A DNA stretch of 64,000 nucleotides, from NCBI GenBank assembly GCA_000314955.1, contig BAEM01000006.1, positions 62,001 through 126,000 of the forward strand, read 5' to 3'. Under the pieces are notes generated by a model. The model was not told the origin of the DNA, did not search any database, and saw nothing but the letters and a program-made list of their open reading frames with translations. This stretch comes from Paraglaciecola chathamensis S18K6. Lineage in GTDB: Bacteria > Pseudomonadota > Gammaproteobacteria > Enterobacterales > Alteromonadaceae. The position numbers were made by a program, and so were the translations under genes. Below, piece by piece: positions 17,986 through 26,447 of the stretch; positions within the stretch are counted from its first letter, which is position 1, and every line of letters starts with the position of its first letter.

Positions 17986-18174
17986 TTATTCCTTCGACGA
18001 TATAAAACCGCTCAAACCTGCATTCTCATTTAAATATATCCACCGAACGCACTCGAAAGGTGAGAGCCTCTGTTAGGTTCGACTAAAACGTCAGGAACGT
18101 TTTAGGACATGCGCAGCATGGTCGCGAAGCGACGACCGCCAAGGATGGTGGGAGCAATCCTCTCGGGTGCGCCA
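17986..18174 (+). repeat. tRNA-tail repeat, unit 3
   Basis: Hairpin 1 at 18083-18105 as in unit 2, hairpin 2 CATGC/GCATG as in unit 1, hairpin 4 at 18136-18151 as in unit 2, tail ending at 18174. The mix of unit-1 and unit-2 features suggests exchange between units. Confidence 0.85.
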
Positions 18175-18230
18175 TTTTTAAAGACCTGCAAGCCACATCA
18201 AGAAAAGCATTTTATTAAAAACTAACTCTG

Positions 18231-18248
18231 TGTAGCAAATATGTAGCA
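18231..18248. repeat. Short direct repeat TGTAGCA x2 next to the tRNA region
   Basis: TGTAGCA occurs at 18231-18237 and 18242-18248, 11 bp apart, in AT-rich sequence just beyond the last tRNA-tail unit. It could be an integrase arm-type site of a lost element at this tRNA, but no integrase gene is present. Confidence 0.3.
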
Positions 18249-18266
18249 GACTTTGAGAAGGTTGGT

Positions 18267-18647
18267 TTATATTTTGCCACCAGATTCAAGCCCATCTCTA
18301 TTGGGATGTGGGCTTATTGGCTGCGTTAACAAATCGAAACATTCGCTTTCGCTAGTGCCTTTAATCGCATTAATAAATTTGGACCTAATCGGATTATGTC
18401 TTTTGAAGACTTCCATCCAAACGCTGAAATACCCGGTAGTAACCATTAATTTCACTATGCAGCCTTCGATTACCTGATTTAATGTATTTGCTTCAAAGTC
18501 TTTTAGGGAATCTAAAGCTAAGAGATAAGCGTTGATTCGCTGCTTTCTCCGGTCTTTTGATGCCTTCGACCCATCTGAGCCAATTCCAGCATTTAAACCT
18601 AATAAATTTATCGTTTGTAAAGCAATATTTTGTTGCTCATTACTCAT
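18267..18647 (-). CDS. Hypothetical protein, orphan ORF
   Basis: 126 residues that I do not recognise. The N-terminal half is mildly basic and helical (KASKDRRKQRINAYLLALDSL), the middle hydrophobic-aromatic (VKLMVTTGYFSVWMEVFKRH) and the C-terminus short and polar. It has no signal peptide or recognisable motif. It stands alone, opposite to the tRNA and the following receptor, in AT-rich sequence. An accessory origin, for example a remnant of an element inserted at the tRNA, is possible; a chance ORF cannot be excluded. Confidence 0.5.
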   Translation of the reverse strand: MSNEQQNIALQTINLLGLNAGIGSDGSKASKDRRKQRINAYLLALDSLKDFEANTLNQVIEGCIVKLMVTTGYFSVWMEVFKRHNPIRSKFINAIKGTSESECFDLLTQPISPHPNRDGLESGGKI

Positions 18648-19040
18648 TAATTTATTCGGAACTGCTCTTCCCCTACATATGTAGATACTTTTTATTCAAT
18701 CCGACTATTAACTTACTCGATTTCTAACTATAAAGTTTTTACAAGGTCAGAGGAAAATCGGCTTATTGTTAAAAGAGCAATAGCTTATATATATCGACAG
18801 GATTTAGCTTTTTCATTCTAAAACTTTTCTCCTAAGCAGAATCTGCCGCAAGAGAGATACGCTCAAAACTTTTGACTGCTTGACGGCCCTTTTCAGCATA
18901 CTTTCGTTACTAGAATCCCTTTATACTGATTGTGGAAAAATTAACCGCCGACAAAAAAAGTTGAAATTAAATCAAGTAAAACAAATGGATAGGATAATTT
19001 TTTTGCCGTTGACCAGAGACTACATTGGAGAAGAACACTC
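18648..19040. other. Intergenic region upstream of a TonB receptor
   Basis: About 390 bp, AT-rich, without a convincing gene. It must hold the promoters of the divergent orphan ORF and receptor gene; a GGAGAAG ribosome site lies 7-8 nt before the receptor start. No riboswitch or Fur-box match that I can defend was seen. Confidence 0.5.
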
Positions 19041-21179
19041 ATGAATAAAAAACATACATTAACTATATCGGTGCTCGCTGGCGCCGTTTCAGCCGTATTG
19101 TCATCTACTGTCAACGCACAAACATCACAAGAGCAAGAAGATGTTGAAAAAATTGAAGTAGTACAGCAACGTCAGGCATACCGTGGTGATGTACCATTAA
19201 AATCAATACCACAAAATATTGATGTGGTCACCGCTGAACTACTTGATGACCTTGGCGTCAATGATTTACAAAACGCCCTTGATTTTACCAGTGGTATCGC
19301 CCGGCAAAATAGTTTTGGCGGCATGTGGGACAGCTTCGCCATTCGAGGATTCGCTGGCGATGAAAACCTGCCTGGTGGCTATCTTGTCAATGGCTTCAGT
19401 GCAGGCCGTGGCTACAGCGGTCGCCGTGAAACCTCAAACATTCAGTCGATTGAAGTGATCAAGGGGCCTGGCTCGGCGCTGTACGGTCGCAGTGAACCCG
19501 GTGGTACCATTAATATCATTACCAAGAAGCCGCAATTTTCCGAAGAAGGTTACATTCAGGCAACAATTGGCAGCTATGACCTGTACCGTTTAGAAGGCGA
19601 CTATACTAACGAATTAACACCAGACTTAGCCTTTCGTGTAAACGGCGCTTATGAAGATGCAGGAAGCTTCCGTGATATTGTTGAGACCAAGAAAATATCA
19701 GTGAGCCCTTCGATTCTTTATAATATTTCTGACAAAACTAACATAGCTTATGAGTTGGAATATCTCGATCAGGAGCTGCCTTTCGACCGCGGAGTTATTG
19801 TTACTAACAATGAGTTCGGTGACGTGCCTATCGACACCTTCTATGGTGAGCCAGCAGATGGCCCTATTGAGATTGACGCTACTGGCCACCAAATAACCCT
19901 CCAACACGAGCTTGCCGGCGGGTGGAACTTACTTGCAGGCTTGAGTTACCGCGAATCCAGTTTTGAAGGTTTCTCTTCTGAGGTTGAAGTGGGCGGCCGT
20001 CAGCTAGTGGGTACGGAAGGTTTCGAAGAAACGGTTAACCGTCGACGTCTCTATCGAAACTATGAAAGCGAAGACTTAGCAGGTCGAATAGAATTTAGCG
20101 GTACCTTTGACTTGGCTGGTATGGCTCATCACATTCTTATTGGTGCTGACGCCTACAAATACACGTTAGATATTACTCAGGATCGCTGGCGTGTTGCCTG
20201 GGGAGTGAACGACACTACTTATTCGGTCAATAAATACAACCCTGTTTACGGGCAGGACTTACCAAGCCTATCTCCAACGCGCTTCGACACCGAAGACCAA
20301 GATTCTGTAGGCGTTTATATTCAGGACCAAATTGACATTACAGATAAGTTCAAGATTCAGGGCGGTATTCGTTTCGACGACTTCGAGCAGGATTTCGAGT
20401 CCTATTTATCAGGTCAGGTGACCAGTCAGTCACAGACAGCCACCAGCCCACGGGTTGGTCTGGTATATGAGGCATCCGAGCGATACACTCTTTACGCAAG
20501 CTATTCTGAGGGTTTCCGTCCTAACTCAGGTTCTAACTTTGATGGCGAAACATTCGAGCCGGAAGAAAGTAAATCCTATGAAGCAGGTGTAAAATTCGCC
20601 ACAAGCGACGAGAGTATCACCGGTACCGTTTCATTTTTCCGCGCCGAAAAATCTAACGTTTTAGCTGCAGACCCAAACCCCGAGCATTCCGGCTTTTCCG
20701 ATACCGTCGGCGAGGCTGAAAGTCAGGGCGTAGAAGTTGATTTAACGACTATGCTCGGTGACGACACTATGCTAACCGTCGCCTACGCTTATGTAGATGC
20801 AACCACCTCAAACTCTATCGTTAATGCTGACTGGGGGGTGGAAATTCCAGCTGGCACCCAGTTGCTAAATATTCCCAAGAACAAACTTAACCTGACTGCG
20901 ATCCACTATTTAAATGTCGCTGGAAAGGATTCCAAGCTTGGCGCAAGCTTAACCTATGTGGATGACCGCCCAGGGGAGTTAATTGATCCCGATTACGTGC
21001 TGCCGTCTTATACGACTGTGCGTCTTTTCGGTTCTGTGAATATTACCGAAGCCTTCAGTATCAATGCTGACATTGAGAACCTGTTTGATAAGGAATATTA
21101 CGCCAGCTCTTACTCGGCGCTATGGACTATGCCGGGCAATCCCCGTCAGGCAAAACTGAGTGTGAAGTACGCATTCTGA
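19041..21179 (+). CDS. TonB-dependent siderophore-type receptor
   Basis: 712 residues: signal peptide (about 1-26, ending VNA-QT), TonB-box region EKIEVV, plug domain (about 45-155) with LKSIPQNIDVVTAELL, DNLPGGYLVNG-like loop and VIKGPGSALYGRSEPGGTINIITKKP, which is the FhuA/FpvA-like siderophore-receptor plug signature. The barrel ends in LSVKYAF with the usual terminal Phe. It imports ferric or other metal chelates across the outer membrane. A terminator hairpin follows. The adjoining Lrp and dehydrogenase genes hint at a chelate or amino-acid-derived ligand, but this is inference. Confidence 0.9.
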   Translation: MNKKHTLTISVLAGAVSAVLSSTVNAQTSQEQEDVEKIEVVQQRQAYRGDVPLKSIPQNIDVVTAELLDDLGVNDLQNALDFTSGIARQNSFGGMWDSFAIRGFAGDENLPGGYLVNGFSAGRGYSGRRETSNIQSIEVIKGPGSALYGRSEPGGTINIITKKPQFSEEGYIQATIGSYDLYRLEGDYTNELTPDLAFRVNGAYEDAGSFRDIVETKKISVSPSILYNISDKTNIAYELEYLDQELPFDRGVIVTNNEFGDVPIDTFYGEPADGPIEIDATGHQITLQHELAGGWNLLAGLSYRESSFEGFSSEVEVGGRQLVGTEGFEETVNRRRLYRNYESEDLAGRIEFSGTFDLAGMAHHILIGADAYKYTLDITQDRWRVAWGVNDTTYSVNKYNPVYGQDLPSLSPTRFDTEDQDSVGVYIQDQIDITDKFKIQGGIRFDDFEQDFESYLSGQVTSQSQTATSPRVGLVYEASERYTLYASYSEGFRPNSGSNFDGETFEPEESKSYEAGVKFATSDESITGTVSFFRAEKSNVLAADPNPEHSGFSDTVGEAESQGVEVDLTTMLGDDTMLTVAYAYVDATTSNSIVNADWGVEIPAGTQLLNIPKNKLNLTAIHYLNVAGKDSKLGASLTYVDDRPGELIDPDYVLPSYTTVRLFGSVNITEAFSINADIENLFDKEYYASSYSALWTMPGNPRQAKLSVKYAF

Positions 21180-21187
21180 TATAACGC

Positions 21188-21215
21188 AGCCGGACAGTAC
21201 AATGTCCGGCTTCTT
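21188..21215 (+). terminator. Terminator hairpin after TonB receptor
   Basis: AGCCGGACA and TGTCCGGCT are perfect 9-bp arms around a 6-nt loop, followed by TCTT only, so termination may be moderate. Confidence 0.7.
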
Positions 21216-21299
21216 GGAAAATGTTCACCCCAACTGGTAAATCTGATGACTGTTTACCATGATACGGGTAATGTGGAGAAGAACGTTGTATAAGAGGAA

Positions 21300-21797
21300 A
21301 TGACCGTGCCCGAAATGAAACTAGATCGTATCGACATCAATATCTTGGCAGAACTTCAGAAAAACGGGCGGATCACTAACACTGATCTCGCTGACGCTGT
21401 TGCTCTGTCTCCCAGCCCTTGCCTTGCCAGAGTCAAACGATTAGAAAAAGCGGGCTACATTACAAGTTACAATGCGAAAATTGCATTGAATAAACTCGGT
21501 GAAACCGCCACTGTTTTCACTGAAGTTACTCTGACAGACCATCATATGGAAGATTTTGTCAAATTCGAGCGTAAAATCCGCACCATTGACGAAGTGATTG
21601 AATGTCACCTTATCAGTGGAGGTTACGATTATCTGCTTAAATTCGTCACCCGAGGTGTAACTCATTATCAAACCCTGATGGAAGAGATTCTCGAACAAGA
21701 CTTTGGTATCGCTAAATATTTCAGCTATATCGTGTTGAAATCACCTATCGAGAAACTTCACTACCCTCTAACAACCTTGTTTAAACCGGAAAAATAA
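21300..21797 (+). CDS. Lrp/AsnC family transcriptional regulator
   Basis: 165 residues. An N-terminal helix-turn-helix at about 10-60 (IDINILAELQKNGRITNTDLADAVALSPSPCLARVKRL) is followed by a RAM/AsnC effector domain (about 70-150) with VIECHLISGGYDYLLKF. Such proteins are amino-acid-responsive octameric regulators. It starts at the ATG at 21300 with AGAGG just upstream; ATG 21315 is the alternative. It is followed after 2 bp by the 2-hydroxyacid dehydrogenase and probably controls neighbouring catabolic or receptor genes. Confidence 0.92.
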   Translation: MTVPEMKLDRIDINILAELQKNGRITNTDLADAVALSPSPCLARVKRLEKAGYITSYNAKIALNKLGETATVFTEVTLTDHHMEDFVKFERKIRTIDEVIECHLISGGYDYLLKFVTRGVTHYQTLMEEILEQDFGIAKYFSYIVLKSPIEKLHYPLTTLFKPEK

Positions 21798-21799
21798 CT

Positions 21800-22732
21800 T
21801 TGTCACTAACACTTGTTTATAAAGGCCCCGCTGAAAGGGGCAAGTGCTGGCAACAAGCCGTAGCTGATACGTTACCCGAAATACGCTGGTTTACCTGGCC
21901 GGACGTACCCGACCCCCAAGCTGTAGATGCGTTCATTACTTGGACCTTGCCAAAAGACTATCAAACACAATTTCCTAATCTCAAAGCAATTTTCTGTGTA
22001 GGTGCCGGTGTCGATCAGCTCGCGCCAGCATCCCTTTCTCCTGGGATCAGGTTAGTTCGTATGCTAGACCCTTCGATCGCCACACAAATGCAGAGCTATG
22101 TACTTAGCGCAGTGATGATGATTCACCGGGAGCAGTTTCGCTATCTGCGTCAGGCAGCACAATCCCTATGGCAGCCTCACCCGGTGAAACTTCCCCACGA
22201 GTGTACTGTTACTATTCTGGGTTTAGGGACGCTGGGAAGTAGTGTAGCCCTAATGCTCCAGCAACTTGGCTTTTCGGTACAAGGTTGGAGTCGAAGTCCG
22301 AAAACCATTGACGGAGTATCCACGACACACGGACGCGAGGGCTTGAACACCCTGCTACCCAATACGGATATATTGATCTCTCTTCTGCCCCTTACCGACG
22401 ACACAAAGGGGATCCTTGATTACGATTTGATGAGCCGGCTTCCCAAAGATGCGGCGTTAGTAAATGTCGGCCGAGGCGAGCAACTGGTTAACAATGATTT
22501 ACTACAACTACTCGACAGCGGACATCTAAGTCAGGCAGTGCTGGATGTGTTTGATCAAGAGCCGTTACCGACCGATCACCCGTTTTGGGCTCATCCCAAC
22601 GTTCATGTGACGCCTCACATAGCATCAGTAACTCGCAATGACACAGCGGCGCTTCGTCTGGTCGAGAATCTGAAATTATGGATACAGGATGAACCTATGG
22701 TAGGTGAAGTCAACAAGGGCCGAGGCTACTAA
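21800..22732 (+). CDS. D-isomer 2-hydroxyacid dehydrogenase, glyoxylate/hydroxypyruvate reductase A-like
   Basis: 310 residues, cytoplasmic NAD(P)H enzyme of the GhrA group. The Rossmann GxGxxG is in ILGLGTLGSSVALML (about 135-150); the catalytic Arg is in VNVGRGEQLV, Glu in DVFDQEPLP and His in HVTPHIAS. GhrA reduces glyoxylate or hydroxypyruvate to glycolate or glycerate; other 2-oxoacids are possible. The start is a TTG 2 bp after the regulator stop, suggesting coupling, and no better start is nearby. A terminator follows at 22750-22786. Confidence 0.88.
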   Translation: MSLTLVYKGPAERGKCWQQAVADTLPEIRWFTWPDVPDPQAVDAFITWTLPKDYQTQFPNLKAIFCVGAGVDQLAPASLSPGIRLVRMLDPSIATQMQSYVLSAVMMIHREQFRYLRQAAQSLWQPHPVKLPHECTVTILGLGTLGSSVALMLQQLGFSVQGWSRSPKTIDGVSTTHGREGLNTLLPNTDILISLLPLTDDTKGILDYDLMSRLPKDAALVNVGRGEQLVNNDLLQLLDSGHLSQAVLDVFDQEPLPTDHPFWAHPNVHVTPHIASVTRNDTAALRLVENLKLWIQDEPMVGEVNKGRGY

Positions 22733-22749
22733 CCCGCTAATTCAATATA

Positions 22750-22786
22750 AGCGCTAGTGAACAGGCAATGGTCACCGGCGCTTTTT
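22750..22786 (+). terminator. Intrinsic terminator after 2-hydroxyacid dehydrogenase gene
   Basis: AGCGC..GTGA pairs with TCAC..GCGCT with an internal mismatch, followed by TTTTTATTA. Confidence 0.75.
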
Positions 22787-22796
22787 ATTACAGCGT

Positions 22797-23153
22797 TTAG
22801 CTATAAACACACACATAGACTTTTTTGTATTTTTCTATTGTGCGCCAAATCCCTTGGAAACCATCCTGCATCAAGAAGGTATCACCGGCCTTATAGGTAA
22901 CCGGCTCCCCACCCTCCTCAGTAAGTTCTATTAAGCCTTCAATCAGATAGCAAAATTCAAAAAAACCGTTTTTCACCGAACGATTCACGCTCGGTTCGCA
23001 GGTCATAACACCCACTTTGATGTTGTCGTTGCCCGCTGCAACGTGTGCCCATTTTTCCAGCAGTGGATTGCCTTCCAATAGGATTGTAGGATCCGCATAG
23101 CTTTCGCTGGGTGCTTCAGAAGGATGCTGAACAACAGTTTGTAAACGACGCAT
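22797..23153 (-). CDS. Cupin domain protein (Cupin_3/DUF861 type)
   Basis: 118 residues when started at ATG 23153, chosen because GGAG stands about 6 nt upstream; the open frame continues 51 bp further. It is a single small beta-barrel cupin with FEFCYLIEGLIELTEEGGEPVTYKAGDTFLMQDGFQGIW, the pattern of the DUF861 group related to ureidoglycine aminohydrolase and EutQ. No signal peptide. Genes of this type often sit beside FAD oxidoreductases and aldehyde dehydrogenases of amine catabolism, as found here beyond the czc operon. Function unknown. Confidence 0.8.
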   Translation of the reverse strand: MRRLQTVVQHPSEAPSESYADPTILLEGNPLLEKWAHVAAGNDNIKVGVMTCEPSVNRSVKNGFFEFCYLIEGLIELTEEGGEPVTYKAGDTFLMQDGFQGIWRTIEKYKKVYVCVYS

Positions 23154-23231
23154 AAAAACTCCGAATAAATAAAAGGTTTGCTTTTTGAGTTCACCAAAAA
23201 GCATGTTTGTATCACCCAGTATAAATATGCA

Positions 23232-23270
23232 GCCCCGGCAGCTTACTTCGAATAAGCCTCGCTGCGGGGC
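23232..23270 (-). terminator. Extended hairpin downstream of czcA
   Basis: GCCCC(G)GCAGC and GCTGCGGGGC pair, with an inner GCTTA/TAAGC stem. It lies 37 bp beyond the czcA stop in its direction of transcription. It lacks a long U-run, so it may act as a 3' stabiliser or weak terminator. Confidence 0.55.
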
Positions 23271-23306
23271 ATAATTGTGCGCTTGTGGTAGAAATTCAGA
23301 AAATTA

Positions 23307-26300
23307 TTACGTCTGGAGTCTCACTTTCGCAAACCAAGGATAGAGCGTAGGTAAAACCACCAATGTCAATAAGGTAGAGCTGATGAGCCCTCCCACAATC
23401 ACCGCGGCCAGAGGCTTCTGAATTTCAGCCCCAAGGCCATTGGAAAGCAGCATTGGTATCAAACCTAAGGCAGAGGTCAATGCGGTCATGAGCACGGGTC
23501 GAAGCCTTGAACTCGCACCGTGTAGAATAGCGTCTGTCGGTCTATTGCTGCCTTTTACTCGCTGATTCAGACTCTCTACCATCACCACGCCGTTGAGCAC
23601 CGCGACGCCAAACAGCGTAATAAAACCCACCGAGCTTGGAACTGAAAGGTAGTGACCACTGACATACAGCGAGAAAACACCGCCAACAGCTGCCAGAGGA
23701 ATGTTAATCATAATTAGCGCCACTAACCTGATATTACTAAATGCAAAGTACAATAGTAATGCAATTAGTAACAACGACGCTGGCACCACCAACATCAGGC
23801 GCTGCATGGCCCGCTGCTGATTCTCAAACTGCCCACCAATTTGCACCGCATATCCGCCCGGCAACTCAACCTTCGAAGTAATGGCTTCGCGGATGTCACT
23901 CACCACGCTGCCCATATCACGACCTTCAACGTTTGCCTGAATCACTACCCGCCGTTGAACATCATCTCTTCTTATTTGCGGAGGGCCTGACTCAATAGCC
24001 ACGGATGCCACATCTTTCAGTCGGATCCAAGCTCCCTGTGCGCTCAACAGACGCAATTCATTTATAGCATCGATATCGTCACGAAAGGCTTCGTCAAAGC
24101 GAACCACAATATCGTATCGTTCATTGCCACTAATAATTTGCCCAGCAGAAACACCTCCAATGCCCTGTTGAACAAGATTCATCACATCTGCTACATCCAG
24201 CCCGTAGCGGCTCAGTTGTTTGCGAATTGGACGTATCACCAATTGCGCCTCACCGCTAATTTGCTCTAAGGCTACATCCTGAGTACTGGGAACCGCGGCA
24301 ACCACGTCGGTAATTTGCTGCCCAAAGTCTGCAAGCACCTCCAGCTCGGGTCCAAACAGTTTTATGGCAAGCTCTGCTTTTACACCGGACAGGAGCTCAT
24401 CCACACGTGTGGAAATAGGCTGAGAGAAATTAAAAAGCAATCCAGGATGCTGTTCCAGTTTGTGGCTCATCGCCTCCTGCAATGCTTCTCTGTTTGACGC
24501 CGTTTGCCATTCATCAACGGGTTTCAACCCGATGTAAATCTCAATGTTATTTACTGGCTCTGGATCGCCGCCAATTTCTGCCCGCCCGATTTTACTAACC
24601 GCATAGGTTACCTCTGGAAACGACAGCAGGATCTTCTCCAGCTTTGGAGCAACACCCAGGGCCGTATTGAGACTGGCAGACGGCGCGAGAGTAACCCGCA
24701 AATTAATTGTGCCTTCTTCAAGCTCAGGGGCGAATTCGGTACCCAGTTGAGGAATAAGAAGTCCCGTTATTCCCACCAATAAAAGCGCGACACCAATAAC
24801 GTGGCGACGCCGCTGCATACAAGCTTTAAGCAAACTCGTATAAACCAATTCAAGGCGCTGTAGTACCGGGTTTTTCCGATGTTTTATCGGTCGGGCTTTG
24901 AGCAGATATACTGACAATACGGGAACAAAAATTAACGCAACAATAACCGCACAGACCAACGCCAACATGATAGCTATCGCCATGGGCTGAAACAGTTTTG
25001 CCTCAACACCTTCAAAACTAAACAATGGCGTAAAGACGACTAGAATAATCAAGCTTGCGAAGAATACCGGCCGTGCAACTTCCTGCGCCGCACTGACAAC
25101 CAGACCAGAAAGAGCCCCCCCATCCACTTTTTCACCTGACAGTTTCTGGTAGATGTTTTCAACGACCACCACCGAACCATCAACCAACATACCAATAGCA
25201 ACAGCCATACCTCCCAGCGACATGAGGTTTGCAGAAATCCCTAGGATACTTAGCATAGCCAGCGCCAGCCCGATAGAAACTGGAATAGAAATTAATACCA
25301 ACAAGGTAGCCCTAACACTCAACAAAAACAGGGCAAGCACGATCACGATAAACAAAAAAGCCATCAACAGCGCATTTACCACGGTGTCCACGGCCTTCCC
25401 AATGAGGTCGGCCTGGTCGTAATATGGCTCGAAATGCACTCCTTCTGGAAGTGCATCATTGATCAGCGAAATGCGCTCATTAATCCCCTCGATGGTTGAG
25501 TTGGTGTTAGCGCCCATGCGTTTAAGTACCACGCCAGACACAACCTCACCACGGCTGTAGACTTCCCCTTGTGCATTTTTCACCGACATGGTGACCGCGC
25601 CCTGTCGGATCTCACTACCAATTTCCACTATTGCGACATCACCTACTGTGACAATTGACGCTCCTTGGGTTTGTAGTGGAATTTGATTCAATTCGCTAAG
25701 CGCTGCTTCACCAGATGACAACCAACCGGTTCCGCGGATGACCAGTTGTTCCGGCCCTCGCTCCATGTACCAGCCGCCGGCGTTGTTATTATTCCTCGAC
25801 AGCGCTTCAACTACGTCCTGTTGTGTGAGGTTATAAGACAACAATCGGTTGGGTAGAAGATTAATCTGATACTGGCGAACGTAACCACCAAATGACAACA
25901 CTTCGGTAATGCCATCTACCGGCATTAACAGTAGTTTGATAAGGTAATCATTCAAACTTCTCAGTGCCATGCTGTTATAGCCAGAGTCCGCATCGGCGAT
26001 AAGCAAATATTGATAAACCTGACCAAGTCCAGAGGTATTCGGGCCTATAGTTGGCATTCCGACCCCCTTAGGGATCATTTCGGCGGCCACCTGCAAACGT
26101 TCAAACACCAACTGCCGGGCGAAGTAAATGTCAGTACCCTCGCGAAACACAACGGTAATACCTGACAAACCAGTTTTAGAGATAGAACGCACCTCCTCTA
26201 CATCAGGCAGTGCATACATCACAGCTTCAATCGGATAGGTTATAAGCTGTTCCACCTCTTCTGCAGCCAATCCTGGTGCTTCAGTATTGATGGCCACTTG

Positions 26301-26435
26301 AATATTAGTTACATCTGGAAATGCATCTAAATTCAAACGTGGGATCATGACCGCAGCAAACCCACAGAGCCCCATTAATATGAGAATCAATACAAATCGC
26401 AAGCGGACTGCGTAGTCAATCAAACTAGCAAACAT
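23307..26435 (-). CDS. czcA: Heavy-metal efflux RND pump, CzcA/CusA family (first locus)
   Basis: 1042 residues, full length for an HME-RND trimeric proton/metal antiporter of the inner membrane. Twelve helices with two large periplasmic loops; the N-terminal helix then RLNLDAFPDVTNIQV and the EVEQLITYPIE pattern are typical. The fourth helix carries AIGMLVDGSVVVVEN, whose Asp is the proton-relay residue in this family. It pumps divalent metals (Zn/Co/Cd or related) with the adaptor and channel encoded just upstream; the metal cannot be assigned. It is the last gene of czcI-C-B-A. Confidence 0.95.
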   Translation of the reverse strand: MFASLIDYAVRLRFVLILILMGLCGFAAVMIPRLNLDAFPDVTNIQVAINTEAPGLAAEEVEQLITYPIEAVMYALPDVEEVRSISKTGLSGITVVFREGTDIYFARQLVFERLQVAAEMIPKGVGMPTIGPNTSGLGQVYQYLLIADADSGYNSMALRSLNDYLIKLLLMPVDGITEVLSFGGYVRQYQINLLPNRLLSYNLTQQDVVEALSRNNNNAGGWYMERGPEQLVIRGTGWLSSGEAALSELNQIPLQTQGASIVTVGDVAIVEIGSEIRQGAVTMSVKNAQGEVYSRGEVVSGVVLKRMGANTNSTIEGINERISLINDALPEGVHFEPYYDQADLIGKAVDTVVNALLMAFLFIVIVLALFLLSVRATLLVLISIPVSIGLALAMLSILGISANLMSLGGMAVAIGMLVDGSVVVVENIYQKLSGEKVDGGALSGLVVSAAQEVARPVFFASLIILVVFTPLFSFEGVEAKLFQPMAIAIMLALVCAVIVALIFVPVLSVYLLKARPIKHRKNPVLQRLELVYTSLLKACMQRRRHVIGVALLLVGITGLLIPQLGTEFAPELEEGTINLRVTLAPSASLNTALGVAPKLEKILLSFPEVTYAVSKIGRAEIGGDPEPVNNIEIYIGLKPVDEWQTASNREALQEAMSHKLEQHPGLLFNFSQPISTRVDELLSGVKAELAIKLFGPELEVLADFGQQITDVVAAVPSTQDVALEQISGEAQLVIRPIRKQLSRYGLDVADVMNLVQQGIGGVSAGQIISGNERYDIVVRFDEAFRDDIDAINELRLLSAQGAWIRLKDVASVAIESGPPQIRRDDVQRRVVIQANVEGRDMGSVVSDIREAITSKVELPGGYAVQIGGQFENQQRAMQRLMLVVPASLLLIALLLYFAFSNIRLVALIMINIPLAAVGGVFSLYVSGHYLSVPSSVGFITLFGVAVLNGVVMVESLNQRVKGSNRPTDAILHGASSRLRPVLMTALTSALGLIPMLLSNGLGAEIQKPLAAVIVGGLISSTLLTLVVLPTLYPWFAKVRLQT

Positions 26436-26447
26436 ACTGCACTCCTA

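Larger units (their letters stand above)
17612..18174 (+). repeat. Three tandem ~187-bp units, each ending in a tRNA 3'-end copy (rtT-like)
   Basis: The CCA end of tRNA-Arg is at 17611; near-identical segments CTCTCGGGTGCGCCA end at 17799, 17985 and 18174, giving a period of 188, 186 and 189 bp. Each copy's CGGGTGC is the perfect complement of the tRNA's own acceptor 5' strand. Upstream of every tail are four hairpins in the same order. The arrangement resembles the rtT repeats behind E. coli tyrT, which also repeat the tRNA 3' end with a 178-bp period. Transcription together with the tRNA is inferred. Confidence 0.85.

Noticed and set aside
17612-18174. Repeats behind tRNA-Arg as a CRISPR array or as att sites of three nested elements
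   Set aside because: Units of ~187 bp with no unique spacers are not CRISPR, and three elements this small with equal spacing and conserved hairpins are implausible.
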